The notes under the pieces: model-generated
The model's input: the letters and a program-made list of their open reading frames with translations, nothing else
Told to the model about the DNA's origin: nothing
The model's database searches: none
In this document: positions 33,925 to 42,239 of the stretch, one piece after another
Numbering within the stretch: the first letter of the stretch is position 1
Layout: every line of letters begins with the position of its first letter
Made by a program: the position numbers and the translations under genes
Source: an uncultured Verrucomicrobiota bacterium
Lineage (GTDB): Bacteria; Verrucomicrobiota; Verrucomicrobiia; Limisphaerales; CAIYYI01
Length of the DNA stretch: 50,210 nt
Direction of reading: 5' to 3'
Assembly: GCA_903930345.1 (NCBI GenBank)
Contig: CAIYYI010000404.1
Span: forward strand, 1-50,210

Positions 33925-34251
33925 ATGTCGGTTATCATTGCCTCAATGACTGGTACCAAATGCATGGCCGTGCTGAAAGCGCTGAGCGACCTCAACCGCC
34001 TGCGTATCACCCGTCTCTTGCTCAAAGAACAGTTGGGCGTTAATGAAATCGCCCGCCAGTTGGGTATGACGCAGTACAACGTTTCCAAGCACCTCCGCAT
34101 CCTGCGCGAATCCGGCCTGTTGGAAATGGAAAAGAAGGGCCAGCAGCGCCTCTATGGCGTTGTCAGCCGTCTCAAAGACCATTTGGCCTCCAATGGCAAT
34201 GTCCTCCAGTTGGACTGTTGCTCCTTCAGCTTCGACAAGCTTCCCAAGTAG
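33925..34251 (+). CDS. ArsR/SmtB-family metalloregulator
   Basis: 108 residues with a winged-helix core: LKALSDLNRLRITRLLLKEQLGVNEIARQLGM, YNVSKHLRILRESGLLEMEKKGQQRLYGV. A Cys pair near the end (LDCCSF) may bind arsenite or another soft metal; the classical ELCVC site is not present. Likely represses the aquaglyceroporin gene downstream, where an inverted repeat is seen. An alternative start is ATG at 33946. Confidence 0.85.
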   Translation: MSVIIASMTGTKCMAVLKALSDLNRLRITRLLLKEQLGVNEIARQLGMTQYNVSKHLRILRESGLLEMEKKGQQRLYGVVSRLKDHLASNGNVLQLDCCSFSFDKLPK

Positions 34252-34313
34252 TTTCAGCCGTCCGCTCGCGATGGTAAGGGTGGGTGAGAAAAGGGTTTGC
34301 AGGGTTGTCTTTA

Positions 34314-34333
34314 GTATGCCAATATGCGCATAC
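34314..34333 (+). promoter_or_regulatory. Possible ArsR-type operator
   Basis: Perfect arms GTATGC / GCATAC with an 8-base spacer, located 62 bases past the arsR stop and 75 bases before the aquaporin ATG. The size and AT/GC pattern fit an ArsR/SmtB operator; a TAGTAT -10-like hexamer (34312-34317) overlaps it. Prediction only. Confidence 0.35.
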
Positions 34334-34401
34334 ATTCTATGAAACCGAAATCTAAAGCCGCACCGGTCAAGCCGGCAAAACGCTCCGTGAAGGCCCGCTA
34401 A
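34324..34401 (+). CDS. Possible 25-residue basic peptide
   Basis: Starts MRIHSMKPKSK and ends KRSVKAR, with nine Lys/Arg and TAA at 34399-34401, six bases before the aquaporin ATG. The close spacing hints at coupling, but no ribosome site is evident and the ATG lies in the possible operator. It could be spurious. Confidence 0.25.
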   Translation: MRIHSMKPKSKAAPVKPAKRSVKAR

Positions 34402-34407
34402 GCTCCC

Positions 34408-35217
34408 ATGCAAATAATCCCCAAATGGTTTACGGGAGAGTTCTTTGGCACTTTCCTCCTCGTGTTCTTCGGCTGCGGCAGCGTGTGCGCGGCGGTCCTC
34501 ACCGGTGCCCAAGTCGGCGTGTTTCAGGTGGCCATCGTTTGGGGGTTGGGCATCGCCACGGCCATCTACCTCACCGGTGCCCTCAGCGGGGCCCACCTGA
34601 ATCCCGCCGTGACTGTCAGCATGGCCGTCTGGTCGGATTTCCCCAAATCCCGCGTGGCCCCATACTTTGTCGCCCAGATGCTGGGGGCCTTTGTGGGCGC
34701 AGCGGTGCTCTACTTCATCTTTGGCGACGCTCTCGCCGCCTACGAAAAAGCCAACCACATCCTGCGCGGTCAGCCGGGCAGCGAAGCCAGCGCCATGATC
34801 TTCGGCGAATATTTTCCCAATCCGGGCGGCAAAGCCCTGACCGCTGAAGTTCGCGAGCGCATGTCGGCTCTCGCGGCGTTTGGCACGGAGGTCCTCGGCA
34901 CGGCGATTCTGCTGCTCGTAATATTCTGCTCCACGGATCAACGCAACAAAGCGCGCCCGCAAATCCTCACCGCCGCCACCATCGGCCTGACCGTGACCCT
35001 GCTCATCTCCTTACTCGGTCCGCTGACCATGGCTTGCTTCAACCCGGCCCGCGATTTAGCCCCGCGCCTCTTTTCCTCGCTGGCCGGCTGGGGCGGTGTG
35101 CCGTTCCAGGTCAACGGACTTGGCTGGCTGACCGTTTACATCCTTGCCCCACTCGTAGGCGGCCTTCTCGGTGGTTTCTTCTACCGGTTCTTCTTCAAGC
35201 CGAGCTACGCGGTCTGA
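34408..35217 (+). CDS. Aquaglyceroporin (MIP family), possibly arsenite channel
   Basis: 269 residues, six membrane segments. The two pore motifs are NPA in GAHLNPAVT (about residue 66) and NPARD in ACFNPARDLAPR (about residue 211); the Asp after the second NPA marks the glycerol-type branch. It moves glycerol or neutral solutes through the inner membrane. With an ArsR gene directly upstream it may export arsenite, as AqpS does in rhizobia, though no arsC, arsM or arsenite pump is nearby. Glycerol kinase is also absent. Confidence 0.9.
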   Translation: MQIIPKWFTGEFFGTFLLVFFGCGSVCAAVLTGAQVGVFQVAIVWGLGIATAIYLTGALSGAHLNPAVTVSMAVWSDFPKSRVAPYFVAQMLGAFVGAAVLYFIFGDALAAYEKANHILRGQPGSEASAMIFGEYFPNPGGKALTAEVRERMSALAAFGTEVLGTAILLLVIFCSTDQRNKARPQILTAATIGLTVTLLISLLGPLTMACFNPARDLAPRLFSSLAGWGGVPFQVNGLGWLTVYILAPLVGGLLGGFFYRFFFKPSYAV

Positions 35218-35256
35218 CAGCGAACATGGCCCTGCTGGCGATTCGATGTTGGACAT

Positions 35257-35285
35257 CTTCCGGCGTGCCGAAGTACTGCCGGAAG
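35257..35285. terminator. Hairpin between convergent genes
   Basis: Perfect arms CTTCCGGC / GCCGGAAG with a 13-base loop, in the gap between the aquaporin stop and the convergent surface-protein stop. No T-run follows, so termination is uncertain. Confidence 0.3.
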
Positions 35286-35359
35286 GTCGGAACAACGAAG
35301 AGGATGTCAGGTTGATCCGAGCCGATCCAGCGAGCAGTGTTGCTGAGGCGCAAGGCGGC

Positions 35360-36988
35360 CTAGCGAAGCCGCACGCGCAGGCCGTAGAAGCGCTGGGCTG
35401 AGGCGGCCGACGGTTGAGAATCGCGCATGGTGACTTGCTCGGTCGTGCCTTGGTCCTCGACGCCGAAAACATCCGTAAGCACCTGCCAGTTTGTGGCCGT
35501 CAGGGTGCTCGCCGCGACCAATTCATACAGGCAATCGGTGGCGGACTTGACGCGGGTGAACGTGAACGCCCCATACTTATGGGCGTTGGTGGTGACGATG
35601 CTCCCCGTCGGCCAACCTTCGGTGGTGATGAACTTTGGATTGGTGCCAAGAGCATATTCCATCGCGTTGACAGCGGCGTCGAAATCCGGATTGGCGCTGG
35701 CAGCGATGATATTGGAGCGGCATTCGCAGGGCCAGTTGGCGACTTGCCAGGTTTCAAACGGTTTCAGGGGTAGGACGTGGAAAGTGAACGGCGTCTCAGC
35801 GGAGTAGGTGTTGGTGGTTTGCCCAACGCGAACGCCGGATGCTTGGAAATAGACCCGATAGACTCCACTGGTGGTGAAGCCCCAGTTGTGGTGTTCGTGC
35901 CCACCGACGAAGGGCGTGAGCTTGTCGTCCGGCCCGATGCCGTTGCGGGTGTCCATCTTGATGTCGAACTCGCCCAACGTGGTTGATTGCCACACGATGA
36001 AATGTCCTGGCCCTTCCACACGTTTGAGTTGGATGGTGACCGGATCGTTGAAGGTGCCCGCAGCGATGGTCTCGGCCGACACGCCCACGTAAGGCACCCC
36101 GGCGTAGGGATTCTGCGGAAGAATCCAGAGCGAGTCGCCTGCATTGCCCAGCGGCGTGCCTGTGGGCAGAGTGAACTTCATGGATTCCGGGCAGAGGACG
36201 GTGCATTCGTTGCTGGCATAAAGCAGGCCGTGCGTGTCGTCGGATGCCATCAAGCTGAGTCGGCTGCTGGCGGAGTTCCACTGAAAGGAGAGCAGGTCCA
36301 CGTGCTCTTGGGTGAACTGGAAGCATCGGGGGACAACATCGATAGTATAGGTCACCGGGCCGCTGGTGGTGAACTGGTTGCTTGTCACGAGCGTGCCGGC
36401 CGCCTCCAAGTCCACTTGGTAAGTGCCAGGAGAAGTAAAGGCCCAGTTCACATGGCGGTGACCGCCTGCCTGCAAAATCACGGAGTCAGCGGCGGTGATG
36501 CCGTCGCTGGAGGTCATGAGGACGTTTGGGGTGCCGAAAGCGCCCACGTCATAGACAGCAAATTGCCCAGGGCCGCGAACCGCCCGCAGAGTAAGCGTCA
36601 CCTCGTCGTTGAGGAATAGGCCGGAAGGCAGTTCTTCAGTGCCGAAGCCAAGGAACAGGAGGGCTGGGTTCTCAACTTGAGGCAAGATATAAACCGGCGC
36701 GCCAACCGCGCCCAGGAAGGCGAAGGCGGGGTTGGCGGGCACGGTGGTTCGCGCGGCCAGGCCCACCTGCAGCACGGCCTCTCGGGGCGCATATTCGGCG
36801 GGCGGGTCGGCTTCGTGCTGGCCAATATGGAGATTCCAAGCGTCGTCTTCATAGACGATGCCGACATCCGTATGGCCGTTGGTCAGGACCGTTTGGGCGT
36901 TGAGGTTGAGTGCCACCGTGAGTAGGGCAGCCAGCCCAAGCTGGCCGAAGGAGGCAGGGGACAAGGACTTAAGGACGGAGTTTCTCAT
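35360..36988 (-). CDS. Secreted choice-of-anchor-M domain protein
   Basis: 542 residues with a signal peptide (GQLGLAALLTVALNLNAQ). Two related halves of about 200 residues each show the pattern of choice-of-anchor-M / TIGR03769-type repeats: HTDVGIVYEDDAWNLHI then GGHRHVNWAFTSPGTYQVDLEAAG, and EHVDLLSFQWNSASSRLSL then GGHEHHNWGFTTSGVYRVYFQASG. The paired His could bind metal. In Actinobacteria this family goes with metal-type ABC transporters. The tail (ANPDFDAAVNAMEYALGTNP) is a common Verrucomicrobial C-terminal module. Lies 47 bases after the pilin-like gene. Confidence 0.75.
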   Translation of the reverse strand: MRNSVLKSLSPASFGQLGLAALLTVALNLNAQTVLTNGHTDVGIVYEDDAWNLHIGQHEADPPAEYAPREAVLQVGLAARTTVPANPAFAFLGAVGAPVYILPQVENPALLFLGFGTEELPSGLFLNDEVTLTLRAVRGPGQFAVYDVGAFGTPNVLMTSSDGITAADSVILQAGGHRHVNWAFTSPGTYQVDLEAAGTLVTSNQFTTSGPVTYTIDVVPRCFQFTQEHVDLLSFQWNSASSRLSLMASDDTHGLLYASNECTVLCPESMKFTLPTGTPLGNAGDSLWILPQNPYAGVPYVGVSAETIAAGTFNDPVTIQLKRVEGPGHFIVWQSTTLGEFDIKMDTRNGIGPDDKLTPFVGGHEHHNWGFTTSGVYRVYFQASGVRVGQTTNTYSAETPFTFHVLPLKPFETWQVANWPCECRSNIIAASANPDFDAAVNAMEYALGTNPKFITTEGWPTGSIVTTNAHKYGAFTFTRVKSATDCLYELVAASTLTATNWQVLTDVFGVEDQGTTEQVTMRDSQPSAASAQRFYGLRVRLR

Positions 36989-37035
36989 GTTTGTTTAGTT
37001 TGGATTTTGGTGATTAGTTGAGGTTGGCAGAACAT

Positions 37036-37716
37036 TCATTTATGCGGCTTGGCGAAGTTGTCGCCCGCGTCAATGCGGGCTTTGAGTTTGGCGGCTTGGA
37101 TGCTTTGGACGTGCGAGTCGGCAAATAGGTAATTGGCAGAAGTGCCGTGGCGGTCGGGCTGGATATCGGCGATGACGCTGCTCCAGCCAAGGTGCCAGTT
37201 CCGGGAATGCGTGTGGTCATTGAAGATGCTCACGCCCGCGGCATCAGAAATTTCAAAAGTGGTGATGGTGTCCGAGGGTCTGGGCAAGCCATCCAGCTTC
37301 CGAAAACTCTCCAAGGGGCGGCCGAAGGGGTCAACAAGGTCAACGGACGTGTATTCGTTCTGCGTGTAGCTGGCGGCTTTGGCCGCTACGCGCTGGTCAG
37401 CCTTAGGATCGGCGGGGCAGAGGCGGATGCGGTCCACGTTGCCGACGTATCCGGAAAACTGGTAAATCCACGAGGCGTTGGTGGCCCCACCGTGGGTGGT
37501 GGTGGGGAGCATGCCTTCGTTGTCATCAGCGTACATGCGCATGGCCAGGCCAATCTGGCGCATGTTGTTGATGCAGGCGGTCTGCTTGCCCTTGGCCTTG
37601 GCGCGGGATAGCGCGGGCAAGAGCAGAGCGGCCAGGATGGCGATGATGGCTATCACCACCAGGAGTTCGATCAAGGTGAACGCGCCGCGCGGGTGCGGTG
37701 CTACTGTAATTTTCAT
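37036..37716 (-). CDS. Pseudopilin-like protein (H-x9-DG type), copy 1
   Basis: 226 residues from ATG 37716, which has AGGA upstream. A prepilin cleavage site [30 protein letters not shown] sits at residues 13-41 (G/F cut, E at +5). After it come [18 protein letters not shown] and the C-terminal H-x9-D motif [15 protein letters not shown], with DS instead of DG. Such proteins enter type II secretion/type IV pilus-like systems and are abundant in Verrucomicrobia and Planctomycetes. Paired with the choice-of-anchor-M gene. Confidence 0.9.
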   Translation of the reverse strand: MKITVAPHPRGAFTLIELLVVIAIIAILAALLLPALSRAKAKGKQTACINNMRQIGLAMRMYADDNEGMLPTTTHGGATNASWIYQFSGYVGNVDRIRLCPADPKADQRVAAKAASYTQNEYTSVDLVDPFGRPLESFRKLDGLPRPSDTITTFEISDAAGVSIFNDHTHSRNWHLGWSSVIADIQPDRHGTSANYLFADSHVQSIQAAKLKARIDAGDNFAKPHK

Positions 37717-37864
37717 GGATGTCCTGTCTGCTAGTGGACTCGCGCAGGCGGTCCCAGGCGCAGACGGCCTGATGAGTTGTGGGGTTGAAGACCCTGTGGC
37801 CGGGGCAGTCCGCACGCTTAACGCGTACAGACCACTCCCTTACAGCGGCACAAGTCGGAGAGGA

Positions 37865-38257
37865 TTATGTGAGGTGGGAAGGCGGTGCACGCTCGGGTAG
37901 CAGCCGAAATTCGACTGCGACGACGAACGGCACAGGGGGCGATTGAAGCTCGCCGACGAAGAGAACTGGACGTGATACGCTGACATCTACCGGGGCCAGG
38001 CAAACTTGACCGTGGGCAAGCAACGTAGCGGCGCACTGGTGGCTGGGTTGGTCCGCGTCGCTGTGAATGAAATGATGGATGGCGGAAGACGCTGAGAGGG
38101 CCTGAACGAAAAGGAAAAACACCAGTGCCAAAAGCGAGGATACGCTCTTGCCCTGCCTCGTCCGCAGCGAGACGCATGACTGCACATTGAACACGTCGGG
38201 GACAATATAGGCAGAATCCACGATTCCCGCAACTGATTGTTTGTTACGAATCAGCAC
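37865..38257 (-). CDS. Small His/Cys-containing exported protein
   Basis: Up to 130 residues. A hydrophobic signal segment (VSSLLALVFFLFVQALSASS) is followed by a short metal-ligand-rich stretch, AIHHFIHSDADQPSHQCAATLL, and a Pro-rich end. Similar small proteins are found near metal genes in related bacteria. The start is uncertain; GTG codons near 38200 would place the signal peptide at the N-terminus. A TTGTTACG sequence (38240-38247), one base from the GTGTTAC half-site, overlaps the ATG region. 148 bases upstream of the pilin-like start. Confidence 0.6.
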   Translation of the reverse strand: MLIRNKQSVAGIVDSAYIVPDVFNVQSCVSLRTRQGKSVSSLLALVFFLFVQALSASSAIHHFIHSDADQPSHQCAATLLAHGQVCLAPVDVSVSRPVLFVGELQSPPVPFVVAVEFRLLPERAPPSHLT

Positions 38258-38312
38258 GCGGTTGTGACGGATTGCCGCCGCACTCTATTCCCATGGGTTG
38301 GGCCAGGGCCGT

Positions 38313-38569
38313 TTAGGACGGCAGGTCTTTGCCGGTGCTGGTGACCGTCAACTTGCCACGCTTCACGCTCTTGGCGGCAATGAGTTCATCGGCGATGCGC
38401 TTGAATGACCGTCGCCTTGCCTTGCACGGCGAGGAGTTCCATGCAGTTGTCGTGGTCCAGGTGGACGTGAAGAGTTGGGATGATCACCTTGTGTTGGTCG
38501 TGTTGGATGTCGGTAAGCGCGGCCTGAACATGATGCTTATGATGGTCGTAGAGCAGCGTTATGGTGCCG
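38313..38569 (-). pseudogene. nikR: Decayed second nikR
   Basis: The 247 bases 38323-38569 align with nikR 33417-33662 in the same orientation at roughly 85-88% identity by eye. It covers the C-terminal two-thirds, including Ni-ligand codons, and ends with the same DLPS and a stop at 38313. A single-base insertion in CGCTTGAATGACC breaks the frame, and the DNA-binding N-terminus is missing beyond 38569. Confidence 0.88.
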
Positions 38570-38645
38570 CTTGCTTTCGTGGCAGTATTACTTACAAATG
38601 GAGCGGGGACGTCAATGGATTGGGGCGCCCGGCGGCAGGTTTGGA

Positions 38646-39569
38646 TCAGTTGCGATATTTCTTATGGCAGGCAGCACAGTTGTCGGTGATGCGACTGAAG
38701 GCCGCGTCCGCACTAGCGCTTTTGGGATCCGGCCCGGAAGTGGTGCCACGCAAGCACTGCCGCAATTCATCCGCAGCATTCGCTGTGGCACTGAGCCGAT
38801 CACCGAATGAAGCGGGCTTGCCCTTGGCTTCCTTCGTGCGCCCCAATTCACAGAACTGTTCCCAGAGTTGAACCGCTTCATGGGCTGGCGAGACATCCGG
38901 ATGTTCTGGCGGGGTACGCCAGCCAGCTTTTTGGCAGGCCCGCAGCCGTTCGACCAAGGTGTCAATGGCCACCATGGATTGCACGAGCCCAGGCGTGGCG
39001 GCAGCCTCGGGAAAGGAATTGCCCACCGCTGCCAGCGCTCCCCTCTCAGGCGGATGGAACTCGCGCACGCTGCGATAGAGGCCCGGATAATCTGGAGAGG
39101 TCCCAGCCTGTTTGATAAAAGCCTCAGCCTCGGCGGCAGACCATTTTTCCGCTGCTTCGCATAACACAGCGGCGGCGGCCGGGCCGCGATGTTTCCCATG
39201 ATGACAATGCACGTAGAAAGGTCCCGGCAGGGCGCCTGCCAGCTTGGCCAACTCGGCGACCCGATTCGTGGAAATGCCGTCGTAGCCAACCGGCAAATGC
39301 ACGTAGCGCAGCCCATGGCGGCGTGCGGCTTCGACGTCCGGGCGGGCACCATCCACGCTCACAATGGTCTTGATGCCCTGGCTGGCCAACCAGGCGAAGG
39401 CGGCGGCGCCTTCCGGTTGCGACCCGGAAAAGACGCGCGGCGTCACGCGGAAGACGTTGTGGATGGCTGGCGGGGTGTTGGTGATGGCAACCGGCGCGGC
39501 ATTCACTCGAACCGCCACCAAGGCGGCGACCAGCAGCGCCAGCGATGCAAACATGAGTCGCGGTTTCAT
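38646..39569 (-). CDS. Fusion of a tyrosine-phosphatase-like domain and cytochrome c'
   Basis: 307 residues from ATG 39569, with a signal peptide (LMFASLALLVAALVAVRVNA). Residues 38-150 look like a dual-specificity phosphatase fold: VFSGSQPEGAAAFAWLASQGIKTIVSVDG and the active-site loop HCHHGKHR (C122-x5-R128). The C-terminal 150 residues are helical and end in CAACHKKYRN (C298, C301, H302), the terminal heme-binding site typical of cytochrome c'. Export fits the need for periplasmic heme attachment. The phosphatase Ser/Thr after the Arg is Gly, so catalysis is uncertain. Last gene of the copper-like run. Confidence 0.78.
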   Translation of the reverse strand: MKPRLMFASLALLVAALVAVRVNAAPVAITNTPPAIHNVFRVTPRVFSGSQPEGAAAFAWLASQGIKTIVSVDGARPDVEAARRHGLRYVHLPVGYDGISTNRVAELAKLAGALPGPFYVHCHHGKHRGPAAAAVLCEAAEKWSAAEAEAFIKQAGTSPDYPGLYRSVREFHPPERGALAAVGNSFPEAAATPGLVQSMVAIDTLVERLRACQKAGWRTPPEHPDVSPAHEAVQLWEQFCELGRTKEAKGKPASFGDRLSATANAADELRQCLRGTTSGPDPKSASADAAFSRITDNCAACHKKYRN

Positions 39570-39622
39570 GCGGGCCAGATTACCCCGGTTACTTCCGAGG
39601 CGGCAAGTTGATAGGGGATGGT

Positions 39623-40519
39623 TCATGGTTTTCTGGCCGCATCGGCAACGGCCTCCGCGAGCTGTTGCGCTGTCCATTCGTTTCCGTCGAATTGCTTGAA
39701 GATGCGGCCTTGCGGGTCAAGGACGACGGTGCGGAGGTTGTGCGAGAAACTGCCGGCTTCGCGGGCAACTTTGAGATCCAGGCGCGGGGCGAGTTCGGCT
39801 AGCACGTCCGGCGAGGCGGCGGCAAAGAGCCAGCGGTCGGGGTTGGCGCCGCGGAACATTTTGGAATAGCCCGCCAACATCGCGGGTTGGTCGAATTCCG
39901 CGTCGAAGGAGACACAGAGGAACTGCCAGTTGGTGGGCGAGTTCGGCTGCTTGTAAAGAATTTCGCGCGCCTCGCTGAAATTCTTGTTCATGCGCGGGCA
40001 ATAGTCGGGCAGTGGGCAGCGCGTGAAGAAGAAGGTGAAGGCCAGCGCCCGACCGCGAAAGGCCGAGAAGCGCATGCGGCGTCCGGTTTCGCTGAGGAAC
40101 TCCTGATCGGGCACCGCGTCACCGAGGTTCAGTTCGGGCGCGGCTTTCGGGATGAAGAGCGGCTGGAACACTCCTGTTTCCGGCTTGGCCAGACCCACGC
40201 GGCGAATAGTGTCGATCCAATGCGTGTCGGCGGTGGCGTGGAGGCGGAAGGTGATTTCGTCACCGATGGCGATGCCAACCATCTCGTTCGTGTCGCGCAC
40301 GGTGAGTTCCATGACCATGCGCGGCATGTAGCCGGGGATTTCCTCATGGCGGATGACAGCCTTGCGACGACTGGCCGCGATGTCCCGCACCACACCGCGA
40401 GTATCGAAGACGCGCTCGCCTTGGCTTGTTGGAGCCGGGGCGGGAGGCGATGAGCGGTCGCAACCGACCGAGCCGGCGAGGAGGTGGCAGATGAGTGACC
40501 AGAGTAGAATGTTCTTCAT
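39623..40519 (-). CDS. CusF-like / SCO1 fusion lipoprotein
   Basis: 298 residues. Probable lipoprotein (AGSVGC near residue 20). Residues 37-100 form a CusF-like beta-barrel, with GVVRDI, RHEEIPGYMPRMVMEL (His/Met copper ligands; the Trp of CusF is Tyr) and IGDEITFRL. The remainder is a SCO1/SenC thioredoxin fold: FFFTRCPLPDYCPRM, with Cys spacing C-x5-C instead of C-x3-C, and a metal His in SFSHNLRT. SCO proteins carry copper to cytochrome oxidase or handle copper redox in the periplasm. ATG overlaps the stop of the upstream SCO gene by four bases. Confidence 0.87.
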   Translation of the reverse strand: MKNILLWSLICHLLAGSVGCDRSSPPAPAPTSQGERVFDTRGVVRDIAASRRKAVIRHEEIPGYMPRMVMELTVRDTNEMVGIAIGDEITFRLHATADTHWIDTIRRVGLAKPETGVFQPLFIPKAAPELNLGDAVPDQEFLSETGRRMRFSAFRGRALAFTFFFTRCPLPDYCPRMNKNFSEAREILYKQPNSPTNWQFLCVSFDAEFDQPAMLAGYSKMFRGANPDRWLFAAASPDVLAELAPRLDLKVAREAGSFSHNLRTVVLDPQGRIFKQFDGNEWTAQQLAEAVADAARKP

Positions 40520-41157
40520 GGCTTGAGCTTCTCGTTGCGCAGGGAGGCGATGGTGTTGGCCACGTCGTGGGGCGTGCCGCTCTTCATGCCGTCGAAGAAG
40601 GCCCGCACCTGGCCGCGCGGATCTACGACAGCAATTTGATCCGCGTGCATGAAGCCGCCCGGCATGGCTCCCCCGACCGGATCGGTCTTGCGATCGAGAA
40701 AGCAGGTTTTAATGACTGAGTGAACAACCGCCTTGTCGCCGGTGAGCAGGAGCCAGCGGTTGGTGTCCGCGCCGAGCCTCGCGCCGAATTTCGCTAGCAC
40801 GCTGGGTGTATCGGTGCGCGGGTCCACAGTGAACGACACTAGCCGCACGTCGTTTTGGCCAGCGACCAACTCTTGAATTCGCGCCATGTGTCGGCTCACC
40901 TGGAGACAGGAGACGGAGCAGCTGGTGAACACGAAATTCACGACCAGAAACTGGTTCGTCAGATCGGCGCGAGTCACGCTGCGGCCTGTGCGGTCGGTGA
41001 GGGCGAAGTCGATCAGATAGCGCGGAGAACCGGAAACCGATGGCGGACAAAACCTCTTCGCCGCCCAAAAGCCGCCCCCCAGTCCCACCAGCGCCGCGAC
41101 GGTTATCACGGCGAGGGTCACTCGGTCCCAGCTGGAATTGTTCCCGGAGTGGCTCAT
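40516..41157 (-). CDS. SCO1/SenC family copper chaperone, membrane-anchored
   Basis: 213 residues with one N-terminal membrane anchor (VTLAVITVAALVGLGGGFWAA). Copper ligands of SCO proteins are all present: C80 and C84 in TSCSVSC and H171 in GGFMHADQ. Expected to face the periplasm and deliver copper to the CuA site of an oxidase. Starts in an ATGA overlap with the HMA gene and ends in one with the CusF-SCO gene, a tight operon. Confidence 0.92.
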   Translation of the reverse strand: MSHSGNNSSWDRVTLAVITVAALVGLGGGFWAAKRFCPPSVSGSPRYLIDFALTDRTGRSVTRADLTNQFLVVNFVFTSCSVSCLQVSRHMARIQELVAGQNDVRLVSFTVDPRTDTPSVLAKFGARLGADTNRWLLLTGDKAVVHSVIKTCFLDRKTDPVGGAMPGGFMHADQIAVVDPRGQVRAFFDGMKSGTPHDVANTIASLRNEKLKP

Positions 41158-41507
41158 GGTGAAATGGGCTTGCCCTCGAAGCCCGCCTCCTTAATGACCT
41201 TCAACAGTTGCGCCGCGTCCGTGCGGTTGGTTTCGCAGACCACCACCGCTTGGGCGGCTTTCAAATTGACTTCCGCGGACTTGACGCCTGCTGCCGCCAG
41301 CAACTCGGACCGAAGTCCACCGGTACAGCCTTCGCAGGTCATGCCGGTGATGGCGAAGCGAAAGGCCACCTGGCCCGGGGCGAGGTTGGTGGTCAGCAAC
41401 ACAGGTGTGTTTGTTGTTTGGGTGTGATTCGCTTCTGTTTTGCTCGCGCGCGAGCACCCCGCCACCACGATCAAGCTGGCGAGGAGGCAAAGAGAGTGAG
41501 TTTTCAT
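41154..41507 (-). CDS. HMA-domain lipoprotein
   Basis: 117 residues. Lipobox VVAGC gives Cys18 as the lipid site. Residues 48-112 form a heavy-metal-associated domain with GMTCEGC (C58, C61), the copper/zinc/mercury-binding loop, and the usual VNLKAAQAVVVCE and AGFEGKPI ends. As a periplasmic lipoprotein it may pass copper to the SCO proteins encoded next. Confidence 0.9.
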   Translation of the reverse strand: MKTHSLCLLASLIVVAGCSRASKTEANHTQTTNTPVLLTTNLAPGQVAFRFAITGMTCEGCTGGLRSELLAAAGVKSAEVNLKAAQAVVVCETNRTDAAQLLKVIKEAGFEGKPISP

Positions 41508-41537
41508 ATCAGTAACGAGTTCGGTTTAGAGGTGAGT

Positions 41538-42239
41538 TCACTGGGCCTTCATGGGATTCCAGGCATCCACGTTGCGCGCGGGATCGTAGATGGTCTTGAA
41601 TTCGCGCGCCTTGGCGTGGCCGTCCACGAAGGTGTAATTCGCCCTTTTGCCGTGGCGGCGCGAGGCCACGTCCACGGCGTCCTGTGGTGCCGTCCAGAAG
41701 TTCGGCATGATGTGGTCGGCGCTCGAAGCGTTCTCGGCGAAGAGGACGGTTGCTGAAGGATTGGGAACAGCGCTGGTACGTCGCCAAGTTTGCGGTTTGC
41801 CTTCGAAGTCATCATCCGGCCCGAGTTCGAAATAGACGTTTAAACCATAACTCCACGGCGTTGTGCGGCGGTCGCTGGGACAGTGATAGACACCGGTAAG
41901 CAAATTCGTCCAGGTCGTGGTCGTGAAACCCAGTTGCGCGGCCACCGCGCGGCCCCACGTGAGTTGCCCGTGGCTGAAGGCCGAATGCTGGCTCCGAGGG
42001 AACTCATCTTCGTTGTCTTCGGCGTAAAGCCGGACCGCCAGCCCGATTTGCCGCATTTGGCTCAGGCATTGCGTCGCGCGGGCCGTTTCTTTGGCACGGC
42101 TCAAGGCGGGCAAGAGCAGCCCCGCGAGGATCGCAATAACGGCGATGATGACGAGCAGTTCGATGAGCGTGAAAGCGCCGCGCGCTCCCGGTTCGTGCGA
42201 ACCGGGAGGCGCGGAAGTGTTGGGGTCTCTGCGGTTCAC
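41538..42239 (-). CDS. Pseudopilin-like protein (H-x9-DG type), copy 2
   Basis: 233 residues from a GTG at 42239, which overlaps the TGA of the upstream gene (GTGA), suggesting coupled translation. The prepilin segment [20 protein letters not shown] begins near residue 22, followed by [18 protein letters not shown] and a full H-x9-DG motif, [16 protein letters not shown]. The open frame extends further upstream but only inside the preceding gene. Confidence 0.88.
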   Translation of the reverse strand: MNRRDPNTSAPPGSHEPGARGAFTLIELLVIIAVIAILAGLLLPALSRAKETARATQCLSQMRQIGLAVRLYAEDNEDEFPRSQHSAFSHGQLTWGRAVAAQLGFTTTTWTNLLTGVYHCPSDRRTTPWSYGLNVYFELGPDDDFEGKPQTWRRTSAVPNPSATVLFAENASSADHIMPNFWTAPQDAVDVASRRHGKRANYTFVDGHAKAREFKTIYDPARNVDAWNPMKAQ

